This document shows positions 50,071-57,212 of a stretch of 57,212 nucleotides of DNA, piece by piece (the first letter of the stretch is position 1; each line of letters opens with the position of its first letter). Source of the DNA: Bacteroidota bacterium (GTDB taxonomy: Bacteria > Bacteroidota > Bacteroidia > SXHM01); the NCBI GenBank assembly GCA_947479755.1, contig CANKAM010000022.1:1-57212 (forward strand), in the 5' to 3' direction. A program made the translations under genes and the position numbers. Below the pieces are notes generated by a model. The model did not search any database. It had not been told where the DNA came from and saw only the letters and a program-made list of their open reading frames with translations.

Positions 50071-50856
50071 GTGAACAAAATCCGTTTTGCATTTCGTTAC
50101 CTGCTATACCTGCTGAAAGCCCGAACACGTCACGGCACGCATTCTCCTTTTGTTTACAATCTGCTGGATGAAGTTATTTACGACAGCGCACATTTTTACG
50201 TCTTTGATGAAATTGAATCGTTGCGTAAAAAACTTTTGCGCGATGAACGAACAATCAACATTAAGGACTACGGAGCAGGTTCAACAATAAATTCATCACC
50301 AACGCGCAAACTGAAAGACATTGCAAAGAACTCTGCAAAGGCTGATAAATATGGTCAACTCATGTTTCGCATTATTCAAAAGTTTAAACCCGAAACGCTT
50401 TTGGAATTAGGAACCTCACTTGGTATCAGCACCATTTATCAGGCTTCCGCTGCTCCGAAAAGTAAACTGATAACAATAGAAGGTTGTCCCGAAACTGCTG
50501 CTGTTGCAAAAGAGAATTTTGAAAAACTGAAATTGAGTAACGTTGAAATAGTTGTCGGAAATTTTGATGAAACACTTTCTTCAACACTCAACAATATCAC
50601 AAGATTGGATTATACTTTCTTTGATGGCAACCATCGCAAAGCCCCGACATTAGACTACTTCAGGAAATGTCTCACTAAAGTCAACAATGATTCTGTTTTT
50701 GTTTTTGATGACATTCATTGGTCAGATGAAATGGAAGAAGCCTGGGAAGGAATCAAAGCGAATCCTTCGGTGACGGTAACAATAGATTTATTTTTTGTCG
50801 GCTTGGTTTTCTTCCGGAAAGAACAGAAGAAACAGGATTTTATTATCCGTTATTAG
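50071..50856 (+). CDS. Class I SAM-dependent methyltransferase
   Basis: A 261-residue protein of the O-methyltransferase-like class I fold. TLLELGTSLGISTIYQASAAP is the SAM-binding motif I (GxSxG), LITIEGCPETAAVAKENFEKL motif II and RLDYTFFDGNHRKAPTLDYF motif III. The N-terminal RFAFRYLLYLLKARTRHGTHSPFVYNLL is basic and may bind membrane. The frame is open far upstream, but GTG 50071 is the likely start: it directly follows a -7 element and gives the natural N-terminus. Its last 14 bases overlap the convergent rnc gene. Substrate unknown. Confidence 0.8.
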   Translation: MNKIRFAFRYLLYLLKARTRHGTHSPFVYNLLDEVIYDSAHFYVFDEIESLRKKLLRDERTINIKDYGAGSTINSSPTRKLKDIAKNSAKADKYGQLMFRIIQKFKPETLLELGTSLGISTIYQASAAPKSKLITIEGCPETAAVAKENFEKLKLSNVEIVVGNFDETLSSTLNNITRLDYTFFDGNHRKAPTLDYFRKCLTKVNNDSVFVFDDIHWSDEMEEAWEGIKANPSVTVTIDLFFVGLVFFRKEQKKQDFIIRY

Positions 50857-51577
50857 TCTGTTCAATTTTCTCCAGCGCCTTTTCGGCCGCTGATTGCTCA
50901 GCACGTTTTTTAGAGAAATCCTGTCCTGTGCCGAGCACCTCATCATTTACAACCGCATTAATCACAAATAATTTGCGTGCGCCCATATCGGTTTCTGCCA
51001 CCACTTCAAAACACAATGTTTTGCGCTCCTTTTGAATCCATTCAATCAAACGGCTTTTGAAATTAAGTTCCTGTTCCTGCAATTCGTCCACATCAATATG
51101 GTTGTTGATGAGCTGAACAAGAACAAAATTCTTGGTTTTAATAAAACCTTTGTCCAGATAAACAGCTCCTATCATGGCTTCCAACGCATCGCCCATGATG
51201 GAGTTGCTGCGCATGTTTCCGCGATTATCACTCTTGATAAATTTATCAAGGCCCATTTTCTGAGCAAGATGATTCAGGTTTTTCCGGCTCACAATTTTGG
51301 AACGCAACTCGGTCAAAAAGCCTTCGTCTTCAAACGGATATTTTTTAAAAAGATAATCGGCAACTATTGCATCTAATATTGCATCGCCCAAAAATTCAAG
51401 TCGCTCGTTACTGGCTTTTATACCTGCTTTCACTTCGGGCGCAACCGATTTGTGAAAAAAAGCAAGTTTGTAAAGGTTAAGGTTATCAGGGTAAAAGCCG
51501 AGCAGGTTTTTCAGTGATGCGACAAATTTTTTGTCATCACCGGAAAGCAAATTCCGTTTTAAATAATTAATCGGCAA
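50843..51577 (-). CDS. rnc: Ribonuclease III
   Basis: A 244-residue double-strand-specific endoribonuclease that processes rRNA and regulatory RNA. The catalytic domain (about 15-160) has NERLEFLGDAILDAIVADYLF with the signature ExxxDxLL-type metal site (Glu61, Asp65), and MGDALEAMIGAVYLDKG with the second Asp/Glu pair. A dsRNA-binding domain fills about 168-240 (FKSRLIEWIQ, GTGQDFSKKRAEQSAAEKAL). The only start giving a complete N-terminus is TTG 51577, which overlaps the fabF stop region by 11 bases. acpP-fabF-rnc order is conserved in many bacteria. Confidence 0.94.
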   Translation of the reverse strand: MPINYLKRNLLSGDDKKFVASLKNLLGFYPDNLNLYKLAFFHKSVAPEVKAGIKASNERLEFLGDAILDAIVADYLFKKYPFEDEGFLTELRSKIVSRKNLNHLAQKMGLDKFIKSDNRGNMRSNSIMGDALEAMIGAVYLDKGFIKTKNFVLVQLINNHIDVDELQEQELNFKSRLIEWIQKERKTLCFEVVAETDMGARKLFVINAVVNDEVLGTGQDFSKKRAEQSAAEKALEKIEQTNNG

Positions 51578-52823
51578 TGTGCTTTTTGAAAATTACAGAA
51601 GCGTTGTGTCCTCCAAAACCAAATGTATTGCTAAGAGCTGCATTTACCGTCCGTTTCTGTGCAGTATTGAAGGTGAAGTTCAGTCGTGGATCAAATTGAG
51701 GATCGTCAGTAAAATGGTTAATCGTTGGCGGAACAATATCATTTTTCACCGCAAGAACAGAGGCAATGGATTCAATTGCTCCTGCTGCGCCCAACAAATG
51801 CCCGGTCATTGATTTGGTAGAACTGATATTGAGTTTGTAAGCATTGTCGCCAAACACCGCTTTAATAGCTTTTGATTCAGCAATATCGCCCAACGGAGTT
51901 GAAGTTCCGTGAACATTTATGTAATCAATTCCTGATGCATCCATTTCGGCATCTTCCAAAGCAGAACGCATAACATTAAGTGCCCCTAAACCTTCAGGAT
52001 GTGGCGCAGTAATGTGATTTGCATCAGCAGACATTCCACCGCCAACTACTTCAGCATAAATTTTTGCGCCACGCGCAATGGCGTGTTCCCGCTCTTCAAG
52101 AATTAAAGCACCTGCACCTTCACCTAAGACAAAGCCATCACGGTCAACATCAAAAGGGCGTGAAGCTGTTTCGGGATTGTCGTTACGTGTTGAAAGTGCG
52201 TGCATGGCATTAAAACCGCCAATTCCTGCTTCATTTACGGCAGCTTCTGAACCTCCTGTAACGAATATATTTGCTTTACCTAAACGGATATAGTTGAATG
52301 CATCAATAATAGCATTGGTAGAAGAAGCGCATGCCGAAACAGTTGTGAAATTTGGTCCGCGAAGGCCGTATTTAATGGAAATATGACCGGCAGCAATGTC
52401 GGCAATCATCTTAGGAATAAAGAAGGGATTGAAGCGCGGAGTTCCGTCACCTTTCACAAATTCTGAGCATTCGTTGTAAAATGTTTCCAGTCCACCAATT
52501 CCCGACCCCCAGATTACGCCTGCTTTGTCAACGTTTATTTTGTTAAGGTCAATACCCGAATCTTTGATAGCTTCATCAGCAACCACTAATGCGTATTTCG
52601 CAAAAGGATCCATTTTACGGGCTTCCTTGCGGTCAAAAAAATCTTCTTCCTTAAAATTTTTCACCTCGCACGCAAAACGGGTTTTGAATTTTGATGCATC
52701 AAAACGGGTGATGGGTGCGGCACCGCTGGTTCCTTTCAGCAGATTTTCCCAAAACTGAGTCGCAGTATTTCCGATGGGCGTTAAAGCTCCTAATCCTGTT
52801 ACTACAACTCTTTTCAGCGTCAT
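51567..52823 (-). CDS. fabF: 3-oxoacyl-ACP synthase II
   Basis: A 418-residue condensing enzyme that elongates fatty acyl-ACP with malonyl-ACP. The Cys-His-His triad is visible: VSACASSTNA (Cys165), NVHGTSTPLGD (His305) and SMTGHLLGAAG (His342). RRVVVTGLGALTPIGN-like opening and the final SNTFGFGGHNASVIFK are standard. Length is normal. It follows acpP by 92 bases and overlaps rnc, so the three form an operon, with a hairpin between acpP and fabF. Confidence 0.97.
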   Translation of the reverse strand: MTLKRVVVTGLGALTPIGNTATQFWENLLKGTSGAAPITRFDASKFKTRFACEVKNFKEEDFFDRKEARKMDPFAKYALVVADEAIKDSGIDLNKINVDKAGVIWGSGIGGLETFYNECSEFVKGDGTPRFNPFFIPKMIADIAAGHISIKYGLRGPNFTTVSACASSTNAIIDAFNYIRLGKANIFVTGGSEAAVNEAGIGGFNAMHALSTRNDNPETASRPFDVDRDGFVLGEGAGALILEEREHAIARGAKIYAEVVGGGMSADANHITAPHPEGLGALNVMRSALEDAEMDASGIDYINVHGTSTPLGDIAESKAIKAVFGDNAYKLNISSTKSMTGHLLGAAGAIESIASVLAVKNDIVPPTINHFTDDPQFDPRLNFTFNTAQKRTVNAALSNTFGFGGHNASVIFKKHIAD

Positions 52824-52863
52824 GCGCTATGGAATTTTTCTGTGAAATTGATTTCTGTAAAAA

Positions 52864-52901
52864 CATAAAATCACCTCACAATTAAGCGAAGTGATTTTAT
52901 G
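52864..52901 (-). terminator. Inverted repeat between acpP and fabF
   Basis: CATAAAATCAC (52864-52874) and GTGATTTTATG (52891-52901) form an 11-bp perfect stem with a 16-base loop. There is no leftward T tract after the stem beyond its own AT pairs. It may act as a partial terminator or stabilise the acpP message, letting more ACP than FabF be made. Confidence 0.55.
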
Positions 52902-52915
52902 CAAGTGTTTGAAGT

Positions 52916-53152
52916 TTACTTCGCGTTAGCCTCAATATACTCAATTGCCTGACCAACTGAGCTGATATTTTCAGCCTGATCGTCAGGAATGGCGATGTTA
53001 AATTCTTTTTCAAATTCCATGATTAACTCAACGGTATCCAAAGAATCGGCACCTAAATCGTTGGTGAAACTCGCCTCGTTAGTTACTTCGTTTTCGTCAA
53101 CGCCAAGTTTGTCAACGATGATGGCTTTTACTCTTGATGCAATGTCTGACAT
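52916..53152 (-). CDS. acpP: Acyl carrier protein
   Basis: A 78-residue four-helix acidic protein that carries growing fatty acyl chains on a phosphopantetheine arm. The attachment site is [11 protein letters not shown], with Ser37 the modified residue; [29 protein letters not shown] is the conserved second half. The first gene of a leftward operon with fabF and rnc. A TAAGTTTG -7 element lies 36 bases upstream. Confidence 0.97.
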   Translation of the reverse strand: MSDIASRVKAIIVDKLGVDENEVTNEASFTNDLGADSLDTVELIMEFEKEFNIAIPDDQAENISSVGQAIEYIEANAK

Positions 53153-53188
53153 GGTTAATTTATTTGATGTTTTTTGTGTTTACGGCTG

Positions 53189-53196
53189 CAAACTTA
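53189..53196 (-). promoter_or_regulatory. Predicted -7 element for acpP
   Basis: Leftward TAAGTTTG matches TAnnTTTG. A TTC, not TTG, occupies the -33 position. Confidence 0.4.
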
Positions 53197-53258
53197 GTAA
53201 AATTAAATATCTGACGAATAATTATTGATTTTCAGTTAATGTTAAAGAAATTTAATGC

Positions 53259-55748
53259 TTACTCCTGAAAATAAACCCGTTTCACTCTGCGCGAAACATT
53301 GGTCAGTACTTCGTAAGGAATGGTTTCCATAATTTTCGCAAAATCAGCGATGGAATACTTTTCACCGAACACAATTACTTCATCACCTTCTTTGGCTGGA
53401 ATATCGGTCACGTCAATCATGCACATATCCATGCAAACGTTTCCAATAATGGGAGCAAATTTGTCATTCACTAAAACTTTTCCGCGCCTGTTGCCGTGTT
53501 TGCGACTTAATCCATCTGCATAACCGATTGGTATAGTTGCAATTTGTAGTTGACGTTGTGCTACTTCGCTTCTTCCGTAACCAACACTTTCACCAGCGGG
53601 AATTGTATTGATTTGCGAAATGCTTGTACGAAGCGTACTCACATTCTGCAATTTGGTTTGTTCTTTTTCGTTAGCACCAATTCCATACAAGCCAATTCCA
53701 AGTCGCACCATTTCATATTGTGCTTCAGGAAAGCGAGCTGCACCAGCAGAATTTAGAATGTGGCGCATAATAGTATAACTGAAATAAGAACGGATTGTAT
53801 CGCTCATTTTGGTGAACTGTGCAACCTGTGAACGGGTAAATTCATCATGTTTCGGGTCTTCACTTCCTGCAAGATGTGAGAAAACAGATTTAACTTTCAG
53901 CAGCGAATTATTTTTCACACGCACCAATAATTCGTTTAAATCATTTTCGTGAAAACCCAAACGGTGCATGCCTGTATCAAGTTTAATATGAATTGGTATT
54001 GGCTGTTTAATTTCGGTGCGGTTGCGTTTTACGGCATCTTCAAACATGCCCAGAACACGGAAGTTGTAAATCTCAGGTTCCAGATGGCCTTTTATCATTG
54101 CATCGTAGCTTTGCTCTTCGGGATTCATCACCATAATAGGTAATGTAATTCCTGCTTTGCGAAGTTCAATTCCTTCGTCTGCATAAGCTACAGCAAGGTA
54201 ATCCACACGATGAAATTGTAAAACATTAGCAATTTCATAGCTACCGCTGCCGTAAGAAAATGCTTTTACCATCGCCATTATTTTTGTCTCAGGTTTTAAT
54301 ATGGAGCGGAAATAATTCAGGTTGTGCGCAACGGCATTCAGATTAATTTCTAAAACTGTTTCATGTGTTTTTTGTTGCAACACATTATTGATTTCTTCGA
54401 AACCAAATACGCGCGCACCTTTCAGCAAAATGGTTTCGTTGCTAAAAAATGAGTTGCTGAATTCTTTCAGAAACTCTTTTGTTCCTGAATAAAACTCTTT
54501 TTCAACGTTGAACAAACCATTTTGTCGCGAAATGGCTTCACCAATGCCAATCAGGCGGTTCACATGTTTGCGTTCCAGGAGTTCTGCAACTTCTTTATAA
54601 AGCGCTTCTTCGTTTTTGCCGCTTTGCAGAATGTCGGAAAGAATGACTGTTTTTTTCGGATGCTGTTTTTGCTGTTCCAGAAAATCCAATGCAATGGCGA
54701 GAGAACCTAAATCTGAATTATAGCTGTCGTTAATCACCGAGCAGTTGTTGATTCCTTCTTTCAGTTCCAGGCGCATCGCAACAGGACTAAGCATCAACAT
54801 ACGTTCAGCAATTTGCTTGTTCTCGTGTCCCGAATAGAGCATGAACAGCCAACAGTGAATTGCATTTTCAACTGAGGCATCATCTGTGAGCGGAATTTTT
54901 ATGCGAAGAAAATCATTGTTGTAAACGCCTTGAATTTCTGTGTCAGTTGCGCTTTTTGTGATTTTTCCAACCAATAATGTTGCAGCTGTTTTCTTTGACC
55001 AATTGAGCAGTTGCGTATCTTTCAACTCTTCATCTGTTTTTACAGCTTCATGAATTTCGGGATAATCTTTGCAATAAATTAATGCCTGAACATCTTTAAA
55101 AAATTTCAGTTTTTCTTTTGTCTTTTCAAGCAATGAAGAAAAATTTTCGCTGTGAGCTTGTCCTATGTTGGTGAAAATTCCGGTGGTTGGTTTTATTATT
55201 TTTTCCAGTTTCCCCATTTCACCCGTGCGAGAAATTCCGGCTTCGAATAAAGCAAACTCGTGTTCGCTGTTCATTTGCCATACTGAAAGAGGAACGCCCA
55301 CTTGTGAGTTAAAACTTTTCGGACTTCGGACAATGTTTTTTTCTTCGCGCAGCAACTGATACAGCCATTCTTTAACAATCGTTTTTCCGTTGCTCCCCGT
55401 TATACCAATCACAGGAATGGAGAATTGTTTGCGGTGATGAGCGCACAATATCTGCAACGCGTTTAGTGTGTCGGCAACAAGAATAAAATTTGCATCGGGC
55501 AATTCATACAAACTTTGCGGCAGTGTTGTTACCACAAAATTGCGTAAACCGTTTGCATACAAATCGGGGATAAAACGATGCGCATCGTGGCGCTCACCTT
55601 TTATGGCGAAAAATAAACTGCTTTCTGCGCCTGCAAGTTTGCGACTGTCAATCAGTAATTGTCGCACCGGATTTTCAGGATGATTTCCGTGAAATTTTCC
55701 CTGAACTATTTCGGAAATTTCGGATAAAGTATAATTGACTGAGCTCAC
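53259..55748 (-). CDS. MurF-alanine racemase fusion protein
   Basis: An 829-residue bifunctional cell-wall enzyme. Residues 1-455 are UDP-N-acetylmuramoyl-tripeptide:D-alanyl-D-alanine ligase: substrate domain, ATP loop GITGSNGKT (116-124), LFEAGISRTGEMGKL and INDSYNSDLGSLAIAL. Residues about 462-829 are alanine racemase: VLEINLNAVAHNLNYF, PLP Lys495 in MAMVKAFSYGSG, KLDTGMHRLGF, and the C-terminal GYGRSE with the catalytic Tyr, plus IPIGYADGLSRKHGN. The racemase supplies D-Ala and MurF adds D-Ala-D-Ala to the peptide. This fusion is a recurring form in Bacteroidota. It follows tdk by 3 bases. Confidence 0.95.
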   Translation of the reverse strand: MSSVNYTLSEISEIVQGKFHGNHPENPVRQLLIDSRKLAGAESSLFFAIKGERHDAHRFIPDLYANGLRNFVVTTLPQSLYELPDANFILVADTLNALQILCAHHRKQFSIPVIGITGSNGKTIVKEWLYQLLREEKNIVRSPKSFNSQVGVPLSVWQMNSEHEFALFEAGISRTGEMGKLEKIIKPTTGIFTNIGQAHSENFSSLLEKTKEKLKFFKDVQALIYCKDYPEIHEAVKTDEELKDTQLLNWSKKTAATLLVGKITKSATDTEIQGVYNNDFLRIKIPLTDDASVENAIHCWLFMLYSGHENKQIAERMLMLSPVAMRLELKEGINNCSVINDSYNSDLGSLAIALDFLEQQKQHPKKTVILSDILQSGKNEEALYKEVAELLERKHVNRLIGIGEAISRQNGLFNVEKEFYSGTKEFLKEFSNSFFSNETILLKGARVFGFEEINNVLQQKTHETVLEINLNAVAHNLNYFRSILKPETKIMAMVKAFSYGSGSYEIANVLQFHRVDYLAVAYADEGIELRKAGITLPIMVMNPEEQSYDAMIKGHLEPEIYNFRVLGMFEDAVKRNRTEIKQPIPIHIKLDTGMHRLGFHENDLNELLVRVKNNSLLKVKSVFSHLAGSEDPKHDEFTRSQVAQFTKMSDTIRSYFSYTIMRHILNSAGAARFPEAQYEMVRLGIGLYGIGANEKEQTKLQNVSTLRTSISQINTIPAGESVGYGRSEVAQRQLQIATIPIGYADGLSRKHGNRRGKVLVNDKFAPIIGNVCMDMCMIDVTDIPAKEGDEVIVFGEKYSIADFAKIMETIPYEVLTNVSRRVKRVYFQE

Positions 55749-55751
55749 AAA

Positions 55752-56342
55752 TTATAGTTTTGATTTCATGCTTTGCGCTTTATAAAAACAGTCCCTACAG
55801 AGTGGTTCGTAATTATTTGTTTCACCTAAAACCACTAATGAATTTTCTTCGGTTATGCGATACGAATGATTGGCAAGATTTCCGCAGCGCATACATATTG
55901 CGTGAACCTTGGTGATGTATTCTGCAGAAGCCATCAGTGCAGGCATAGGACCAAAAGGGTTGCCCAGAAAATCCATATCAAGTCCGGCAATAATAACGCG
56001 GACACCTGAGTTTGCCAACTGATTGCAGACATTGGGCAATTCAGAATCGAAAAACTGAGCTTCGTCAATTCCAACCACATCTACTTCGCTTGTCATCAGC
56101 AAAATGTTGGAAGAAGAAGGAACTGGTGTTGACTGGATTTCATTAGAATCATGCGAAACAACTTTTACTTCATCGTAGCGGTTATCAACTGAAGGTTTGA
56201 AAATTTCCACTTTCTGTTTAGCGAATTTTGCACGCTTCAATCGCCTGATAAGTTCTTCTGTTTTTCCTGAAAACATAGAACCGCAGATAACTTCAATCCA
56301 GCCTTTTTTTACGGAATGATTAAGCGGGTTTTCAAGAAACAT
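55752..56342 (-). CDS. tdk: Thymidine kinase
   Basis: A 196-residue type II thymidine kinase for salvage of thymidine. Walker A is [10 protein letters not shown] (21-30), the Mg-binding DEAQFF follows, [23 protein letters not shown] is the lasso region, and CMRCGN plus CRDCF form the zinc site. Slightly longer N-terminus than the E. coli enzyme; length is otherwise standard. Leftward, upstream of murF-alr with a 3-base gap, so the two are probably cotranscribed. Divergent from the next gene with a 78-base gap. Confidence 0.95.
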   Translation of the reverse strand: MFLENPLNHSVKKGWIEVICGSMFSGKTEELIRRLKRAKFAKQKVEIFKPSVDNRYDEVKVVSHDSNEIQSTPVPSSSNILLMTSEVDVVGIDEAQFFDSELPNVCNQLANSGVRVIIAGLDMDFLGNPFGPMPALMASAEYITKVHAICMRCGNLANHSYRITEENSLVVLGETNNYEPLCRDCFYKAQSMKSKL

Positions 56343-56377
56343 AAATCAGAAAATAATAAAGCGGCAGGAGAAAACGT

Positions 56378-56385
56378 TATTTTTG
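56378..56385 (+). promoter_or_regulatory. Predicted -7 element for the gene at 56421
   Basis: TATTTTTG, 35 bases before the ATG, in the divergent gap with tdk. No TTG at -33. Confidence 0.35.
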
Positions 56386-56420
56386 AACCAACACAAATCT
56401 AAATAAAAGCACAATAGGAA

Positions 56421-57026
56421 ATGGAAAACAATACTGCGTTGAAGAATATTTCGAATGAATTAGATCGTATCGGCCAAAAAATAAATGGGTTGCAATCATC
56501 AGGAAATAAAATTTCACAAAAAGGTCTTGCATTGGTTGAAGCGCAATTGAAAAATGTTTCTTCCATATTGGAACTTCTTGAAGAAGCAATTGTGAATATT
56601 GAATCGGTTGCAGTAGCGGAGGAAACCATTCCTGTTGATGTAAAAGAAGTAGTTGGAATCTCGCTTGAAAATTTAACACCTGAAATAACGGAAGCGCTTA
56701 AACAACCGGAGCCTGCGCCTGTGGCAGAGAAAAAAGCTAAATCAGCAAAAGAAGAAAATCCTGATAATAGCCTTGTTGCTAAAATGAAAAGAAAACCAAT
56801 CAAAGACTTGAGAACAGCTATCGGGATAAACGAAAAGTTTGCGTTCATCAAATTGTTTGGCGGTGACGCAACTGCGTGGACTAATGCCCTTCAAAAGCTG
56901 AATTCTTTTTCATCTTATTGGGAGGCCGAAGCCATGCTGAGCGAGTTCAATCAAAAATATAAATGGAAAGAAGAGGATGAAACGCTGCAAAGCCTGATGG
57001 ATTTGGTGGAGCGCAGGTATATGTAA
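56421..57026 (+). CDS. Conserved Bacteroidota protein of unknown function
   Basis: A 201-residue cytoplasmic protein without a known role. The N-terminal third (about 1-75) is a predicted coiled coil: ISNELDRIGQKINGLQSSG, then LVEAQLKNVSSILELLEEAIVNIE. A low-complexity Ala/Pro/Lys linker follows (about 88-120). The C-terminal domain carries KPIKDLRTAIGINEKFAFIKLFGGDATAWTNALQKLN, a block I know from uncharacterised Bacteroidota proteins (KDLKxAIGINDKFLFIxELFxGD), and ends LMDLVERRYM. Helical throughout. It is a single-gene unit followed 32 bases later by a tRNA gene. Confidence 0.75.
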   Translation: MENNTALKNISNELDRIGQKINGLQSSGNKISQKGLALVEAQLKNVSSILELLEEAIVNIESVAVAEETIPVDVKEVVGISLENLTPEITEALKQPEPAPVAEKKAKSAKEENPDNSLVAKMKRKPIKDLRTAIGINEKFAFIKLFGGDATAWTNALQKLNSFSSYWEAEAMLSEFNQKYKWKEEDETLQSLMDLVERRYM

Positions 57027-57032
57027 TTTGCC

Positions 57033-57040
57033 TATTTTCG
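57033..57040 (+). promoter_or_regulatory. Predicted -7 element for tRNA-Arg
   Basis: TATTTTCG, 18 bases before the tRNA 5' end, the same TTCG variant that precedes tRNA-Met. Confidence 0.4.
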
Positions 57041-57058
57041 CAGCCCTTAAAATCTGTT

Positions 57059-57131
57059 GGTCCCGTAGTTCAATGGATAGAATAGAAGTTTCCTAAACTT
57101 TTGATAGCAGTTCGATTCTGCTCGGGACTAC
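57059..57131 (+). tRNA. tRNA-Arg (CCT anticodon)
   Basis: A 73-base tRNA without encoded CCA. Acceptor GGTCCCG pairs with CGGGACT (first pair G-T), D stem GTTC/GAAT, anticodon stem GAAGT/ACTTT with loop TTCCTAA and anticodon CCT (57092-57094), variable loop TGAT, T stem AGCAG/CTGCT with loop TTCGATT. The discriminator is A, followed by CTA rather than CCA. The last 81 bases of the window hold no gene I can support. Confidence 0.9.
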
Positions 57132-57212
57132 TAAAATGGTAATTATCAGCATTTTGTAAATAAAATTTTGGAAAGAGCTAAATCAAAATTTTGTCACATA
57201 ATGATGTCTCAC

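Noticed and set aside
49997-50128. 44-residue upstream extension of the isoaspartyl peptidase
   Set aside because: It would bury the signal peptide; ATG 49996 begins an ideal one.

Overview
The window is a chromosome segment from a member of the Bacteroidota; the order cannot be fixed from the sequence. The evidence is a type IX secretion/gliding C-terminal domain, a PorP/SprF protein, a TPR-PD40-OmpA lipoprotein-like protein, a T9SS type A tail, a MurF-alanine racemase fusion, the long 633-residue PurF-type protein, and promoters of the Bacteroidota form TTG-N19-TAnnTTTG. Purine-rich ribosome binding sites are absent before nearly all genes. Base composition and codon use look even across the window. 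Almost everything is chromosomal housekeeping, with one short accessory patch at about 26.65-27.8 kb.

Layout. 0-4.6 kb: a secreted S45 acylase, a DUF2461 protein, and a leftward mlaE-mlaF-like lipid transport pair with a half-size DUF1456 gene. 4.7-13.1 kb: a rightward surface operon with a 1495-residue type B T9SS substrate carrying eight tandem Ig-like repeats, a PorP/SprF partner, an OmpA/PD40 protein and, oddly, an aldehyde dehydrogenase lacking its catalytic domain. 13.1-17.3 kb: a leftward cytochrome oxidase accessory operon (ctaB, two subunit III genes, subunit IV, SCO, DUF420). 17.3-23 kb: RNase R, PurF-like and a T9SS-exported esterase-like protein. 23.1-26.6 kb: rplM-rpsI-rpsB-tsf and pyrH, with the usual next gene frr missing. 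26.65-27.8 kb: an eleven-unit 21-bp repeat array, a small gene that may be stop-interrupted, and a RelE/ParE-type toxin-antitoxin pair. 27.8-44.7 kb: a TonB-receptor-like outer membrane protein, tRNA-Met, a HAD phosphatase, methylmalonyl-CoA epimerase, urocanate hydratase, PLP and M20 enzymes, a large PD40/beta-barrel protein with a ruined metalloprotease motif, yraN, gpmI, a GNAT enzyme and a kinase-like unknown. 44.7-57.2 kb: dxs, a frameshifted tag gene, comM, a periplasmic isoaspartyl peptidase, a methyltransferase, acpP-fabF-rnc, murF-alr, tdk, a conserved Bacteroidota protein and tRNA-Arg(CCT).

Genes that work together: the adhesin, PorP/SprF and OmpA proteins form one secretion and anchoring unit at the outer membrane. 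The oxidase genes supply heme O, copper loading and small subunits, but catalytic subunits I and II lie outside the window. acpP-fabF feeds fatty acid elongation and rnc is coupled to it. The most unusual items are the 21-bp array at the broken pyrH junction, the catalytic-domain-less ALDH in a surface operon, the pseudo-metalloprotease barrel protein, the kinase-like unknown, and the tag frameshift that removes two predicted zinc ligands. I found no CRISPR array, prophage or complete insertion sequence.
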